Positions 13,101 through 28,100 of a stretch of 64,000 nucleotides of DNA are shown here, piece by piece. The position numbers were made by a program, and so were the translations under genes. This DNA comes from Rhinopomastus cyanomelas (lineage: Eukaryota > Chordata > Aves > Bucerotiformes > Rhinopomastidae), in assembly GCA_013400115.1 (NCBI GenBank), contig VXBP01009307.1:310001-374000 (forward strand), read 5' to 3'. Position 1 is the first letter of the stretch. Every line of letters starts with the position of its first letter. Under the pieces are notes generated by a model. That model was not told where the DNA came from and made no database searches. It worked only from the letters and a program-made list of their open reading frames with translations.

Positions 13101-16100
13101 CCTGAACTAGTCCTCCACAAACTGGGCCAGAAGGGCACTTTTCTTGGGTGCTGGATTTGGGTTTTTAAAAACTTTTTAAAGTCCCATATGGTGTGCTGCT
13201 GTTCCAAGAGTGAGCAAGGGAACACAGGAGAGACATTTCACAACCCCCAAACCAGCATCTGCAGGAACAAACTACCATGTCTTTGCTCTGCTGCATGGCA
13301 CAGCCTGATCCAATTCTTGCAAAGCATTAATATGCCAATAAAACAGACATTGAGATGCTGGAGCTGCCGCAGGTCAGGCCTCCACAGGTCAGTCTACTAT
13401 CAGTTCTGCCACTGCTGCAGTGCTAAGGCTCTTCAGTTTGGATAAAGCAGCTACCTGCATCTCCAAGCAGAAACCAACATGATGGATTCAGAAATATAAA
13501 TCCAAGAGAAATTATAGACGGAAACGTTATTTAAATTATTCTAAGGTAAATAGATGGTGAGCACCGCTCTGCTATGCACACAACCCTCTCTGAGTATCCC
13601 TACATTTGCATACCACCTTATTCTACAGTTATGACTCCTAAGTGCATTTAAAAGAACTGTCACAAAATACAAACGAGAAGAAGGAAAAAAATAATCAAAG
13701 TCACATAGAATTTCGTGAGGGATTAATTTAAAATCCTACCTGATTTGCTCTTTCGAGGTCTGTCATGATCATCTCAATCTCATCAGCCCTAGAAGAACAA
13801 GAGAGCAGAAGGACTGTTATTAAAACATGAATAATGCCTGCTACAGAACTTCAGGCACAGCACAATGGCAACATCCATACAATCAACACCAGTTCTCAGC
13901 AGGTTTTTAAGAGGACACAGTTAAGACTGTAAGCACATCTTTTGATTGGTGAAATCCTCTTGGGTTTCAGCTCTGTGGAACAGTTCGTAAGTCTGATTTG
14001 TTTGCCTGTTCCCTTCTTGAAACCAAATTAGTGTATCAACACCTTTGAAGATCCTCCTTCCCGACCTTTTGCATAAGGACAATGTCATCTCTTTGACTGG
14101 TAAAGGGACTGCACAAGCAGCCACCACAGAGGAGTGAAAGACCACAGTTCTACAGCCAGCCACTTGTACGCAACACACAAACGCAGCCTGTTACTCCTCT
14201 GTCTCAGTGTGCCTATGAATTAGTTCTGAATTTGGTTAAAAAAATAAATCATGAGGTCAAAGACGCCAAGACATTTACCTTATGCAGAAAAGAATTGTTG
14301 ATGTACATTTATGACTCTACATTTAGACTCAGGCTCTTGATGCACTTTACAATACTGAATAGGACAGTTGAAGGGTTAAAAACTGTACAAATAGACAAGG
14401 AAAACTTCACATACAGGGGTTAAGCAGCAGCTACCAACCCTGAGCCAGCTTTTCCAAGACATCCCTCATACTGACGGATCCAATCCATAAGCAATGTTTT
14501 TATTGCCAAGGTGAATCGTGGGCGAAGATTTCACGCCACATCTCTCTCTCACCTGTGAAAGGTACTGGTAAAGGGCCTGCAGACCTACAAGCACGTTCTC
14601 TAGCAATATAAAATTTCATATTCCCTCTCCCCAGACATTTTGCCTGTCTTCTATCTCTGGACCATATGGAAGCAATAAAGACTGTCCTAATCACCTAAGA
14701 ACTGCAGCTTTATCTAGCAAGTCCTTTTGCAATCTGCCAACACCATAATGTCAGGTTCTTGTTTTTAATCTGCAGTGGATCATTATCAGTAAAAGCTGTG
14801 AAGTGCTGGAATTCCCTTCCTCTGCCTGTGCAGAAAAGTCAGGGTTTGTTTTCTGCTGATCCCACAGAAGATCCATTTCCCTGTGCAGGTGTTGGCTGGG
14901 AAAGCTGCTTAACTGAGGTACAGGAGGGACTGGCACACTCACAGGGGTTCATTAGAGTGAGTAGTGAGTGACTCTTCAGCAGCACTTTAGGTTTCTGTGT
15001 GCATGCTCAGGAAAACACACCAGAAGAGCACAGTAAGAATGGGTCTGTGTACAGAAATTAATGGAACATTATTTTTAATGTTGGGCCAGCACAGATTGCT
15101 TGTTGAAAACATCTTTTGGACAATAACAGAAACCAGATCACCATGTGTTCTCTTGTGCAGGGGAAGCTAACATCCTCCTGTGCTGGAAAGAAACACAGAC
15201 AAGACTTTGAATGAAAAACAGACATTAGGTACTGAATTCAATCATCATTCCTTGGGCAAACAAGGACTCAAAGGGTGCAAGGGTAGTCAAAAGCCTAACC
15301 TGGACAGGTTAACCTAAGCCTACAATAACACTTCCATCTCTTCAGCCTCTATAGTTGTGATACATCTTTTGTTTTAGACTCCAGCCGCAAAATACTTATT
15401 AACCCATTTAAGGAAATGACAGGATTTCAAACAGAAAGTATATCCCAGAGACTATACAAGTGACCCCACTACATATCTGTAACGAAGTTAAGAGGGAAGA
15501 GATAAACCCAGTGTGCACAGAATTAATGTTTCCCAGCAATTTACAAGTGTTTGTAGCCAGGATAGTTTAAGGATCCTCTTTATATAAGCACATGGATGCC
15601 TCAGGTTATTTGGAACCAGTCTGGATCATGTCACATGCCTCCCAGATCTGAGCTGGGAATGTCCCATCCCAACACACTGGCTGTGGCTAAAGAGAATCCA
15701 GTTTCAGCTCACTTCTTGGTAGAGTTTGGAGAACACTAACATCACTGAGATTCCTCCCAAACAAGGGCTGCCAGGTGCCAGGAAAAGGTCTGAAAAACTA
15801 CAGTGTGAGAATAGTGAAGGACTCAGAAGAACAAAACGCTCAGCCTGAGTGAGGAAGAGCCCTGCTTTGGGAGCAGAAGGGGTGTCTTCCAGTTCTGCCA
15901 AAGGAACTGGTTCTGTTGGAGAAATGACAATGACTGACACAGAAGAGATGAGTGGGAAGGGGTGGAAGTGTCAGAGGGTTTGGGCACACCAGAGGATTCT
16001 CAGCCACCTTTTAGAAGTGACAGAGGCAAGTGAAGGGAGCTAAGGGTGAGGGATCAGATGAAGGCAGTGGTGCAAGAGAAGGACCAGAGGAATGTCTGAG

Positions 16101-19100
16101 GCCAAAGGATCAATGGGAGATGGGACCAATATGGGACCAGTAAAGCAAAGCACTCCACACAGCAGAAAGGTGCATGGCTGCCAGTAAAACAGATTGAAAC
16201 ATGGGATGATGCCTGAAAAAAAGAGAGGCAGAAAGACTTAGGCCAATCTTGTACTTAAAATGGACACAAGTATTCACACGGGAATTCGTATGCCAGCTGG
16301 GCTGGGGTCAGGTTTTCAGAGCCCCCTTGAAGCACTGCTATACAAAGACAATTACAAAAAATCCATGCCTGGGGATACAGAGCACCATAAAAATGACATT
16401 GCTGTCCTTCAGCATGCACAGGTATTTCTGACTGAATGCAGCACAAGTGTCAAACTGTAGCCAAGGGCAAGTCTGTCCCTTTGTCCTTGTCTCCCCACAC
16501 ACCGACAGATCCTGAGCTCCCTTCTCCCTCCCACATTTTCTTTACCGGCCTTTTCTGTGCAGTCCTTCTCACACCTAATAAACAGACCCAACTTCTCCAG
16601 TAAAACTCTGGAAAACATCTCCAGCCTGGCAGTCTGCATACCAGTGGAGGTTAATGCTGCAAACAACCGCTATCTGTAAGTAAAGTAATGAATTAAATTA
16701 GCCTGTATTCTTTCCTAGCACAAGCGTCAACAGCATTCAGAAGCATCTTTAAAAGGAATTCAGTCTTTTCATTTTAAAAGCTCAACTACCACGTTGGTAA
16801 CTGGCACTCAGTAGTCTAAAATCACTTATTTGAGAAAGTCTCGAACAGCTATGTCTGCTGTTTTCTCAGCATAAGTATTTATTATAAAATAAATCACAGT
16901 TCTCACACCTTCCATGCTCTCACAGGAATAACTCGCATTGATTTATTGTTTACAGAGTGCCATGTCAAATTCAAACCTGTGAGGCAGGAGGAAATTCCAC
17001 TTTGGCTCCCTGGATCAGTACACACAGGTCACTCCTGATGTATTCACCATCCACCTCATTTGTTCATTTTCAGCCCTTCCTATTCTAATACTTTTCTTTA
17101 TTTCAACGGAACTACTCAAAAGGCAAAACAGCATCCGGCCCCAGGCTGCAGTATCTTGTCCTGAGGTGGTGGGAATTTTGATGGAAACAACAGCCAAGTT
17201 TAGCAAACCCATGGTTATACTGACCACAAATTTATGACCGAAGTCACACCCTGTGAACTAAATTAATTTGTAAGAGACAGATCTGATTATTTCACTTATA
17301 ACTTTCTTTGTTCCTGAATCAACACACAACTTGCCCAGGTGGCAAACAGCATCCTGGCCTGTATCAGAAATAATATAGCCAGCAGCAGGGAAGTGATTCT
17401 CCCCTTGTACTGGGCACTGATGAGACCAAACTTTGAGAACTGGGCCACTCATTGCCAGAAGGCCATTGAGGGGCTGGAGTGTGTCCAAGGAAGGGCAGTG
17501 AAGCTAGGGAAGGGTCTGGAGCACCAGGGCTCTGAGAAGCAGCTGAGAGAAGCAGGAGGCTCAGAGGAGACCTCCTCACTCTCTACAACCACCTGACAGG
17601 AGGTTGGATTGAGGTGGGAGTCGATCTCTTGCTCCTGTTAGGAAGTGACAGGAGCAGAGGAAGTGGCTGCAGATTGCACGAGTGGAGGTTCAGGCTGGAT
17701 GTCTGTAAGATTTTCTTCACAGAAAGCATTCTCAAACACTGGAACAGGCTGCTGAGGGCAGTGCTGGAGTCCCTGTTTCTGGAGGTACTTAAAGGGCATG
17801 CAGACACAGTGCTTAGGGACATGGGTTAGTGGTGGTCTGGCGGCGTTGGGCTGATGGTTGGACTTGACAATCCTACGGATCTCTTCCAACCAAAAAGATT
17901 TGGTGATTCTGTCACTTGGCTTCTTACGAGTGCCTGAATGTCCCTATGCCCACAAGGCAAGGAAAAAACCCCTAAAGTTCTGTTTTTCCTTAGAGAGATA
18001 CAGAGAATGAGGGTAACGAGGAACAAGAAGACCTTTTGCTGAAATTCACTAGTATTGACGGGGTTTCATAGCAAATTCCTGCACTGCAACCCAAGATCAT
18101 CCAGGGATGGTGAAGGGTGGCACATTAAAGCAAACTGCTGTTCGATCCCTTATACAAGGAAGAGCTGAGAAATACAGACAACACTTCTGCAATTGCAGTC
18201 AGTGCAGTGGCCAAGGAACTTTACTAGCTGGGCAGGGGTGGGTTTGGGTTTGGAAAAAACCAAACAACGCTTTCCACCCCTGCCCGTATTTGTTTTCTTT
18301 AAAAACATATAGAAGTTCAGTGGTCAGAGCAAACAGCCTATGGAACCACTGGGGCTCAGTAAAATGTTCTAATTAAGAAAACTGTATGCAGGCAATTTCA
18401 AACAAAGCACACATTAGGGACTAATGTATATTTATGGTTAATTAAGAAATCAAAGAAAAATCCTACCTGTAACATCTATGTGTGATCACCGCAGAGTAGA
18501 TTTTGGTCAGATTAGGCATTCATTTACTTCTTAAAATTCAAGGCAGTACAACCTATTGCTTTGCTAGCACAAGACTAAATGTCAAGAGATATTTGGGATG
18601 TTTGAGAAGGAAAGAAAATAAGGAGAAAAGCCAGAGCATTAAAAACACTCCAACTAGCCAGAAACCAGTCCAGCCAATTTTTTCAAGTTTCAATAAAATT
18701 TGTATCAGGAAAGGATTCTGGATCTAGAAAGTAATTTCAGATCACTAAACAACATCAAAATTGCCTGCAGCCCAGTTATCATGGCATCCACTCTGAGCAC
18801 AAGAGAATTCCAGCACTTAAATATTCAAATTTTTTTTCCAAGCAAAGTAAAAGGATGACAGATTTCCTACCCAAAGTAAAGCCTCTTTCTAGGCTCATCT
18901 AATTATTGCAACTTAGTGACCATACCAAGGTGCCTGTGGTGCTGGTTTACTTAATTTCTAGGAAAGAATGAAGTACCAACAGTTTCTTTGAAGCCATTAT
19001 GGAGTGTGCAATAGCAGGCGACATTAAAAAACCCTACTAATTCTGTTTTTCTCACACCTTATGAGCATCACTGTACACAGTGTAGGCATTTTTAGAATTC

Positions 19101-22100
19101 ACGCGGCATTCTAACGTGACACTCATCTGCATCAGATCCATCCACCTGTATTGCTAATACAGCTTCCCAAAGTACTAGACATAAGGGCAGTACAAAAAAA
19201 GAAAAAGCTTGTTTTCTCAGCATCACCAGTAGAGCTCGTCATGGGGCGAAAACTCACACACTTTTTACTACTAAGTTCTCAAATCTACTTTTCAAATTGC
19301 AAGAGCTATAGGTTAATGTTTTCTTTCACAGCAACTCTCTAAGGATCTCCCGTACAGATAATCCTTTTTCCAATGTCATATAAATCCAGGCCTCTTGTAA
19401 AAGAGTTTCTCTGTTCAGGGATTCATAAATCCACCAACTTTTGTAATGAATTAGGTGTTTCCTTTCCTAGGAACTCAATTGATGAAAAAACCCTCTCTCT
19501 GCTAAGCAGTGAAACACTGAAGGCTTTACATCAAGAGATCAAAGAAGTGCTGGTTTCAGGTGCTCTAGCATTGCACAATACATCATCTGCATTCAACTGG
19601 GGAATGGTTACACATCCATGACACAATGTCCAGATCCCTCTTTGTGGTTACCCTCTACTCAATCAAGTTCTTCCTCTAGAAAAAGGGAGAGAGACTCAAT
19701 GCTCACTTTTTCAGGTTGTATTTTATTTGATTAGAATGAATTCTCGTTTCCTGTCACTGCTACCCGTGTCTCCACACAGTGCAGTGCAGTGCATACAGAT
19801 CCAAGCTGAAAAAACACACCAGATGTGACATAAAGATTTCTCATTAAGCTCATGGGGACAGCAGCATAAGGACCAGGATCAAGCAGTCACACCAGCTGCA
19901 AGTATGATCTTCAAATAAACGATGTACTAGGTGCTCAGAACATGTCAAGCAATGATCAGATACTGCTAAAGGTTAAAGAAACTGCTTAGAAAGCCCAAGA
20001 TACCAAGCAACGCCCAGACAAGTCAGGAATCATTGCGATCATTGGGAGAAAAAGACCCTAGAGAATAAAGCATCTTTCCGTCTACCAAAATATTGCTTTC
20101 CAAGAAAATTTGTTTTGTCTGTCATGGCTTAAGACAGGATTTTGAGGATAAGAAAATCATGTTTGCAATTATGAAGTTTTAAACACAACAGAAATCAGCT
20201 GTATCCCAGCAATACACGAGGGAGCAGAGCTGCTAATGATCAGATGAGTTTTGCCCATCATTTCTAGAGAGAAGCTGATGAGTGACACTACTTTATAAGC
20301 TCAGTGAAACAGGAAAACAAAACCAAGGACTCTATATATATCAACTCACAGGACCCGGGTAATTCCCTGTGTTACACACAAGACCTTGGCACCTTTAGCA
20401 AACTAAAGAATACTGAATGTAAGCAGCTGGAATAAAGGGTGTATGGGTTGTATTAAAAACTAGCTTCAGATACAAAGAAGTGGTCCATGTTATTTATGTG
20501 ATGATGATAGTTTCCTTACACATCATGTATTTATGGACAGTGCACCACAGTCTTGGCTCCTCATGCTGCTCAACCTTCCACTCTAACTCAACGTTCATTA
20601 TAGTCTTCTTTCCAGGAAGCAGGAGCATGTCTCCCATGACCTCTGTGTCCAACCATCATGCTGCCCATTCCAGAAAGGAAAAGAAACATACTAAATCCTC
20701 TTTCTCCCAGGTTCTTGACCAAACATGTCCCCTTCACAATGCATTTTCACTTCACCTTGCAAAACCCTATGAGTTGTGTTAAAATAAGTAATCATGAATG
20801 TCTCATTTGGATCATTCTGGGGTTCCTCCCACCTGAGACCACTAGTGAAAACCATCCGGGCCACAAAGGAGTTCAAAGACTGTTGAAACACAAAAGAATA
20901 TCTGCACCTGAAATCTGCAGAAGCAAATAACCCTGTTCAGACTGACCTAAAAACCAGTTTGCACACACTTCTGAGGGAGCTGGTGAGAAGTCTGTAACCC
21001 TGCAATTCAGTCCTGGTGTAACCATTCTGACTTGCTTTTAGAGATCATGGAGAAAGGGGGAAAGATCTGGTGTTTGTTTTTCGAGGCATTTATGCCTGAT
21101 TCCCATCTGCATTAATGCCCTGAGATTGCTATATTCCACCCACACCAGTACAAACCCAAGTCCACAGGGTAAGGAACACAACCTCCACGTTCAGTTTATG
21201 CTGAATATTCATGTTCAATGGAGCTGATTCAGACAAACAAACATTTCCAGATGCCTTTCTGGCCACTGTCAGTCTGCAATGAGCTATGCTCTGGGTAGCA
21301 GGAGTCACTACCTGATCTAATACTTCGGCTCCGAGGATTTTCTAACAATATGAGATGACACAGATGCGTCAAACTCCCTCTTTCCTAGTGCCTCCTGGTA
21401 CAAATTGAAAGAGCTTGCTGCAATTCCCCTCTCCTGACTTCAGCTGATTCAATAACGTACCAGAATTTAAACACAGACACCCTTCCCTCACCCTCACTTG
21501 CACACAAAGCACATCAAAAGCATGGAATTACGATGCTTGGCCTTGAGCAGCCAACATGATGTCAATTTTACATGTTTTATAAAGCAACAGAATGTAGAAA
21601 GCAACACAAATGCAGGTCATATCAAGCATGTGACCCATGGAGCAATCAAAGACTGCCTGGAACTGTCATTCAAGGTTCAATCATCTTCTTGCAGGAAAAA
21701 TGAAACATCTGTGGCCCAGAGAATTAAGTTATGTATTGCATAATTCATCTGGTGTCTGCCACAGCAGCCATTTTAATGCTCCAGTGATAAACATGTTTGA
21801 TTATTTTTGTTTTGTTTCCTGTCGCCTCCATGGTAGTTGTATTTATCTTCCTACATTACAAGGCATAATGGAGATAACGAATATATACACCCGTACTAGA
21901 GTGGGCTGATAGGACGTAGCAGATCAGCGGTCTTATTAGTCACATTACAGCAGCATACTTATTAAACCTTATGTTCCCTGTAACCGTTCTTGTTCTGGTT
22001 CTTTTGGGTACACTCTGTAGTTAGACTTGATGATGAATTTAACATGAGCTTTACATGTTTTGCTAATAGAAAGCTGCTCTCTTCATACACAAAGCTCATT

Positions 22101-25100
22101 TCTCACTGCTTCCAAGGTTTTCCATCGTCTGGCTTCTTCTTGATCCTGATGTAAGCAGGAGGAATGTGCATCTTGTACCAGACAATACAGAGGCTCCCTC
22201 TCTCTCTTATTCCACTCTCACTTATTCCACTAGTGGGTTTGCAGTCTGCACTGTGAGAAACCCTAAATAAAGACACTCTTGGCAAGACGCCGTTTTATTA
22301 ATGGCATCTTAGTTCAATTTACTCCCAGACGTGTAAACTTCAATACTTTGTCACCTGCTGTGACCTTACCTGACCTCCAGATCATGTCTCTGCAGAACAG
22401 GTGGGAACTTTAAAGCTCTGGGTCTGTGCCCTGTTGCCTAGGTGTTTATTCCTGTTGCCAGGAGTTGACTATTTCTACGCACAGAGCTTTAGGTGCTCAC
22501 TGATTTGTTCCACAATTAAAGTGAGAAATTTTCCTTTCTGGAAAATTTAATAGATTTGCTCAATACCAGCTTACTCCAAAAAGGTCTTTGCACTGCCCTG
22601 ATGGAAAGAATCAAGCATCAGCCTCTGAACTGCTGGAGTCAGGGATATTCTACCCCATTTTCATGGGGTCTATGTGACTCCCCTAGTGGGCAAAATCCTC
22701 ACGATAAAGCAACAAGTCAGCACTATGACTAAATCTCAGTTGCTAGGAGCAGAGTTTTGCAGTGAGAGCTGCCAAGTGATTCCTGTGATGCTCTACACGG
22801 GGGTGAGTCAGTGGATAAAACAACACATTCCCCCATAAGCACAAATACAAATAAAGTGCCGTTTCCTATCAATTGTTCCTGTAAGGCTGTTTAGACAGTA
22901 TGTATTGTAATAATACCAGCTGTCCCATCTGTGCTTTGTAGCTGCCCCCCATTGATGCTTCCTCCTGCAATGTTTCTAGGTCACTCCCTCATCCCCTGAA
23001 AGTCACCTCTGCATGTGCCAGCCCACAAACGGAAATGCAGATTGTGGATCATTTCCAGCAAGGTAGATGTGGCTGATGGAGCGCAGGGGCTCTCTGGCTT
23101 TCCCTTGCTGTGTATTTATTTTCTGATCCCCCTGTTACACCTGAAAAATCATTTTAAATTATGAGAGTTAAAATCTCAGAAAGAATAACCTTCCCTCACT
23201 GTACATCACTGCTAAAACCACATGTTTATGCATGTTTGTTTTCTTTAAAATAAAACTAACCTCAAAAACTGGACCCTGCTCACAATTTTGCCTACACCAA
23301 CACACACACACATACACACACACATACACACACACATACACACACACACATAGGAGTCATCCTTTGGAGTTTCCTTCAAAAGCCACTCAGCATCTCTTCT
23401 CCTTAACTGCAGAAAGGGATGGGGAGCCCAGTACTGTGGAAAATCTTAGTTTCTCTGCTAACTTATTCTGGATCTTTGTCCTTCACTGTAAGAGCCTATA
23501 CCATGCCTTTTCTTTAACTTACCCCATCTGCATTCAGTGAAAGAGGTTTAAGTCAGTTTGAACACAGAACAGTGCAGTCAGCATGTCTCAGTACAGGTGT
23601 CACTCTCCAGGCACTTATAAAGGGAAAATTACTGTTTACCACCATGGCAATGACAGACCATCAGCTCCTACCTGCTGGAGATGGCAATTTTCCAGTGGTC
23701 TGAACATGTAGAGAAAATACAACAGACTAAATAACTGAGATCCAAACCTGTTTCATTCATAGCTGCAAAGCTCCAGTTCCCTGAATTACGTGTTCTCTCT
23801 ACCCAGTTTGACTTCGGTAATTGGTATTAGGAAGTAGTACACAACAACCTGTATGGCCTTACTAGCACAAAAAGGTTTCCCACAGTGGTCTCCTAGAGAA
23901 GCTGCTGCTCGTGGCTGAGATGTGGAGACGCTCTGCTGGATTAAAAACTGGTTGGCTGGCCGAGTCCAACCAGAGGTGCTGGATGGAGTTAATTCCAGTT
24001 GATGGACGGTCAACAGCGGTGTCCCCCAGGGCTCAGCTGGGGCCACTCCATTTGAACACAGAATCATGTAATCATTAGGGATTGGAAGGGACATCGAAAG
24101 ATCACCTAGTCCAATCCCCCTACCACAGCAGGATCACCTAGACCAAGTCAAACAGGAACACATCCAGGCAGGTCTTAAACCTCTCCAGTGAAGGAGACCT
24201 CACAACCTCCCTGGGCAGCCTGTTCCAGTGCTCTGTGACGAGGGGATACAGTGCAGCCCCAGCAAGTTTGCAGAGAACACTGAGTTGGGTGGCAGAAAAC
24301 TATTAAGGTTTCCTAGCTGTCCGATTTGTCCCAGCTCTCCTCTGAATGGAAAGACTACTTCTGGCAAATTGCATCACATAACCATTCTGCAGTTTCAGTG
24401 TATGACGACTGATAGCATGAATCTTGCTGACCTGAGTGACAAAGCTGCAAAAAAAACCCAGATGGAAAGAAACTCATGAATAAAGTGGAGAACACAGGAC
24501 AGAGAAAACAAATCAGAGGAAGGAGAAAAGGTAGGTCTTGCTCATCAAGCACCAGTTCGCTATTACTGAGACTGATGCCTGAGACACCAAACAACGTGCT
24601 GCTCTTCAGAGGAAAGAGCCGCCTTCCCCTTTCCCTTCCGTCCTCTGGATTTGCTCCAGTGGGGCACCCCAAAAAGGAGACTTGACCTCTAGTTGCCCTC
24701 AGGATTTTTACTTGGTCCAGGAACCTGATGGGAGGTTGGCACTAATTAGATGCTGTGCTGGTGTGAATCAGCAGAGCATTGGCATGTTTTTGTATCTTTG
24801 CTGAATACATAAAGTTGCTCAATTCTTTGCTAACTTGAGCCTCCAGTTGCAGGGGATTACAAGAGACGCTCACTTGTATGATTGACAGATTGCTTGTCAG
24901 CACAGAATCTAAACTAGGTATGCATAAGACTGCAAAATTGTTTTAAGGAACCCTTTGTGGCAAACCCCAACAACCCCAGATGCTGCTGCAAGCCCCTGGA
25001 GAACAACAGTGAAGTATTTTCTAATTTAACCTTTTAAAATTGTATTTGCAGAAACACTTTTCAAAATGTCTATTTCCCTTTCAACTATTGTTTAGCTTTT

Positions 25101-28100
25101 AAAATAACGCTAAAGTAAAGCAGCTTCAGGCTTGACTAAGATTGTGGCCTGCAGAATGGAACTATTTGATGACTTTGTTTCAGCAGTTACCATCATAGGT
25201 TCAGTATTCCTGCAGAAGGGGAGTTTCAACTGGAAATAAGTTTTCTGTTGCTGATGATAGTTCTCAGTGTTTCTGCTGTATCTGCAGACACGCTGGCATC
25301 AGAAGCCTCTTCAGTGGATGAAAATCATCCTTGTGGTGCAGAGCAGCAGGTCAAACACCTTTTGGATTTGCCTGTTTTTAATGCAGTTCTATTAACCAGT
25401 GGGTCTTAGAGACACAAACCCAGCATCTGTTCAGTGAGTCAGTTCATGTCCTTCAGACCTTCAGTAGCCAAACACCTTTCTCCAGTGGTCCCATGATCTC
25501 AGGGGGTGTACAGGTCAGCTGACAGCTGTACCATGTGTCACAACTCTACCTCACTTCCATCTCCCTCCTGCCACAGCATCTGTGTTTCTCCAGGCATGAC
25601 ACCCTATGACACCCTCTGCTTGGCTCTGTGGTCTCCCCTGCAAGACCTGGTGAACTTGGGCTGATCCGGACATGTGGGCTGGATGGCCCTACAGACTCTG
25701 TGCTTGATGTGACATGCTGGGAAGACACATCAGTTTCAAAGGTGCAGCTTCTCTGTCCTCAGTTTATTTGGTTCAGCTGGGTACTTCACTGGAGCACAAG
25801 CTTATACTTCTTTTCCCCTAAGTGGGCAGTTTGTACCGTCAGACCCTGCTCAGTATCTGTAAAAGGTTTAAGCTTTCCAAATAAAGCCTATCTAGGCTTC
25901 TGCTATTTTCTCTAGGCTTTGGTCCTTTTATGGCATTAAGTAGTAAATCAGTAATTCAGGGAAAGCTACTTTGCCTCTGAAGTGTTATACAAACAGATTC
26001 ACAGGACATTAGGGATTGGAAGGGACCTTGAAAGATCATCTAGACAGAAGATGGGGCCAGACTTGGTGGCACCTCAAGCTGCACAGAACTCAGCCTCCTT
26101 CCCCATTATCCTGCTTTCACTTGCAGGTTCCTGTAGCTGCATCATCTTCCCAAGTCATGAGCTGAAGCTTCTAATAAAAGCTTATTTGGTGTTATATCAG
26201 AAATGAGACCACACTGCTGTCACACACACTCACACAGAAGGTGTGGTAGGGGTGGGTCTACACAGGCATGACTATGTTGTACAGCTCACAAACTCAGTCC
26301 AGGGATGATTTTCATTGTATCTGTTCCTAGAACCAGTCAATGATGAGGTCTTCCGGAGGCCCTGCCCATGTAGCTTATTGTAGGGGATTCAGTACAGCTG
26401 GCCTTAACACAATACCAGTGCTCTGGAGATAGAAGAGGAACAGGAGAGAATGGGAATTAACTAGAAAAAAAAAGAGTGTGGGAGGAAATGATAAATAAAG
26501 AATGTTTAGTTAAGCCAGATACCAGACAATACATTCACCAAAGCCAGTAACAAAAAGTGTTAAAAGAAAGAGCAAAGCTTATCTAACATACATTATACAG
26601 AAGGACTGTTAAACACTGACCCATGTGAGAACCGGCATGTTCCCGGCACTTCTCACCGCTGTCAGTGAACAGCCTGGCGGGCGGCATGGCTGATGACGAG
26701 ACAGTGACAAAAATCAATCCAGCAGGCAGCAAGACAACGAAATAATTTGTATCACAGCTGAAATATGTTTTTGATCAATAACAGAAAATTAACTTGTACT
26801 CCTTTGCCATGAAAATAGATTATTTAATCAGACTACAGACAGAGATGTTACATAATCAAAAACAGCTCTCTCAGCTATATTTAGTGGCCACTGTCTTCCA
26901 GTGAGGAGGGCAAAAGTACACCCATTATCAGTTAGAAGCCCTGCACTGAAATGGTTTCCTGATGAGTTAAGCTGGTCCAACACATTTAACATCAAGAACT
27001 GTAACAGTTCTGATGGTATGAAGGCAAGGAACAGGAGTCATTGCTGTTCTGTGGACAGTGATCCAGCAGGGTCAGAAGGATCAAGTCCCAGATAAAACAT
27101 GTACACCAGGGGATTCTCTAGGCAATCCCACTTTAGCAGGGTGCTGGACAAGATGATGTCTAGAAGTGAGAGATCTACAGAATCACAATTCTGTGATCTA
27201 CAACAGTGATTTCTGGCCTTGCTACTTTTTTCAGACTACCTGGAGTTTTCCATCAAAGAACAACGTGCGCACAGCTTATGACCAGTTGCCTTTCACTCTG
27301 ATTTCTGGGATCTCTTGGGAATAACCAGTGGAATTGCGGGAATTTGCAGAATGCACAGAAAATCACTGATGTGGCCATCACCACAGAGCTCACTAAACAC
27401 CCCATGCAGAGTCACTGGCCTGTGTGCAGTCAGCCGAGAGCTCTCTGCAGTTCCTGAGATCCACACACAAGCTCAAAGAAATGTCTGTCCATAGAAATAG
27501 ACATGAACAACACATCAACAGGATCATCTTTCCTTCCCTCCACCCTCCCCACCAAACAGCAAAGGCTAGAAAAGAAATGCCGTTCACACTGAAGTCAAGC
27601 ACCTCTAGCTTTTATGGTTTCAGATATTGAAAAATTCACAAAAGGCATCAAAAAAACCAACAGCTGAACTAAGGGCTGGTTTGGAGGCTTTCTGTATTTA
27701 CGTAGAAAAGTGAAAGAAACCCCCTTGTTCCGAATGGGGAAGAAAAAAACTTTAGTAGAACAGCAAGTGATTAATGCTGGTAACTACCATTTCTTCTACT
27801 GTGTTAGGTATCAAAACCAACCAGCAGCTCTATCAAGTCATACTTGCATCATGACACAGCAGTTCTCTGGGCCACCAAATGAAAACTCACGGAAATTTTG
27901 TGCAGACCACAAATTCTCAGTGATCCTAGTATTTTCTAAAGAGAAGAAAACAAACAGTATACACAGAAAGCAAAGCTGCTCCAGTGGAACAGATACCTTA
28001 AAGATCCCTCAAATGTTTAGGCAAGCTGAAGAGGAATGAAAGCACTGTGCCCATTAAAAATAATAAAAATAAAAGCTAATTATAGTTGGCTCCAAATGTT

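Noticed and set aside
14751..14900. Possible ancient CR1/L3 remnant (plus-strand reading with AVKCWNSLPLPVQKS resembling the WNRLP motif)
   Set aside because: The similarity is confined to a few residues and no 3' terminus follows.
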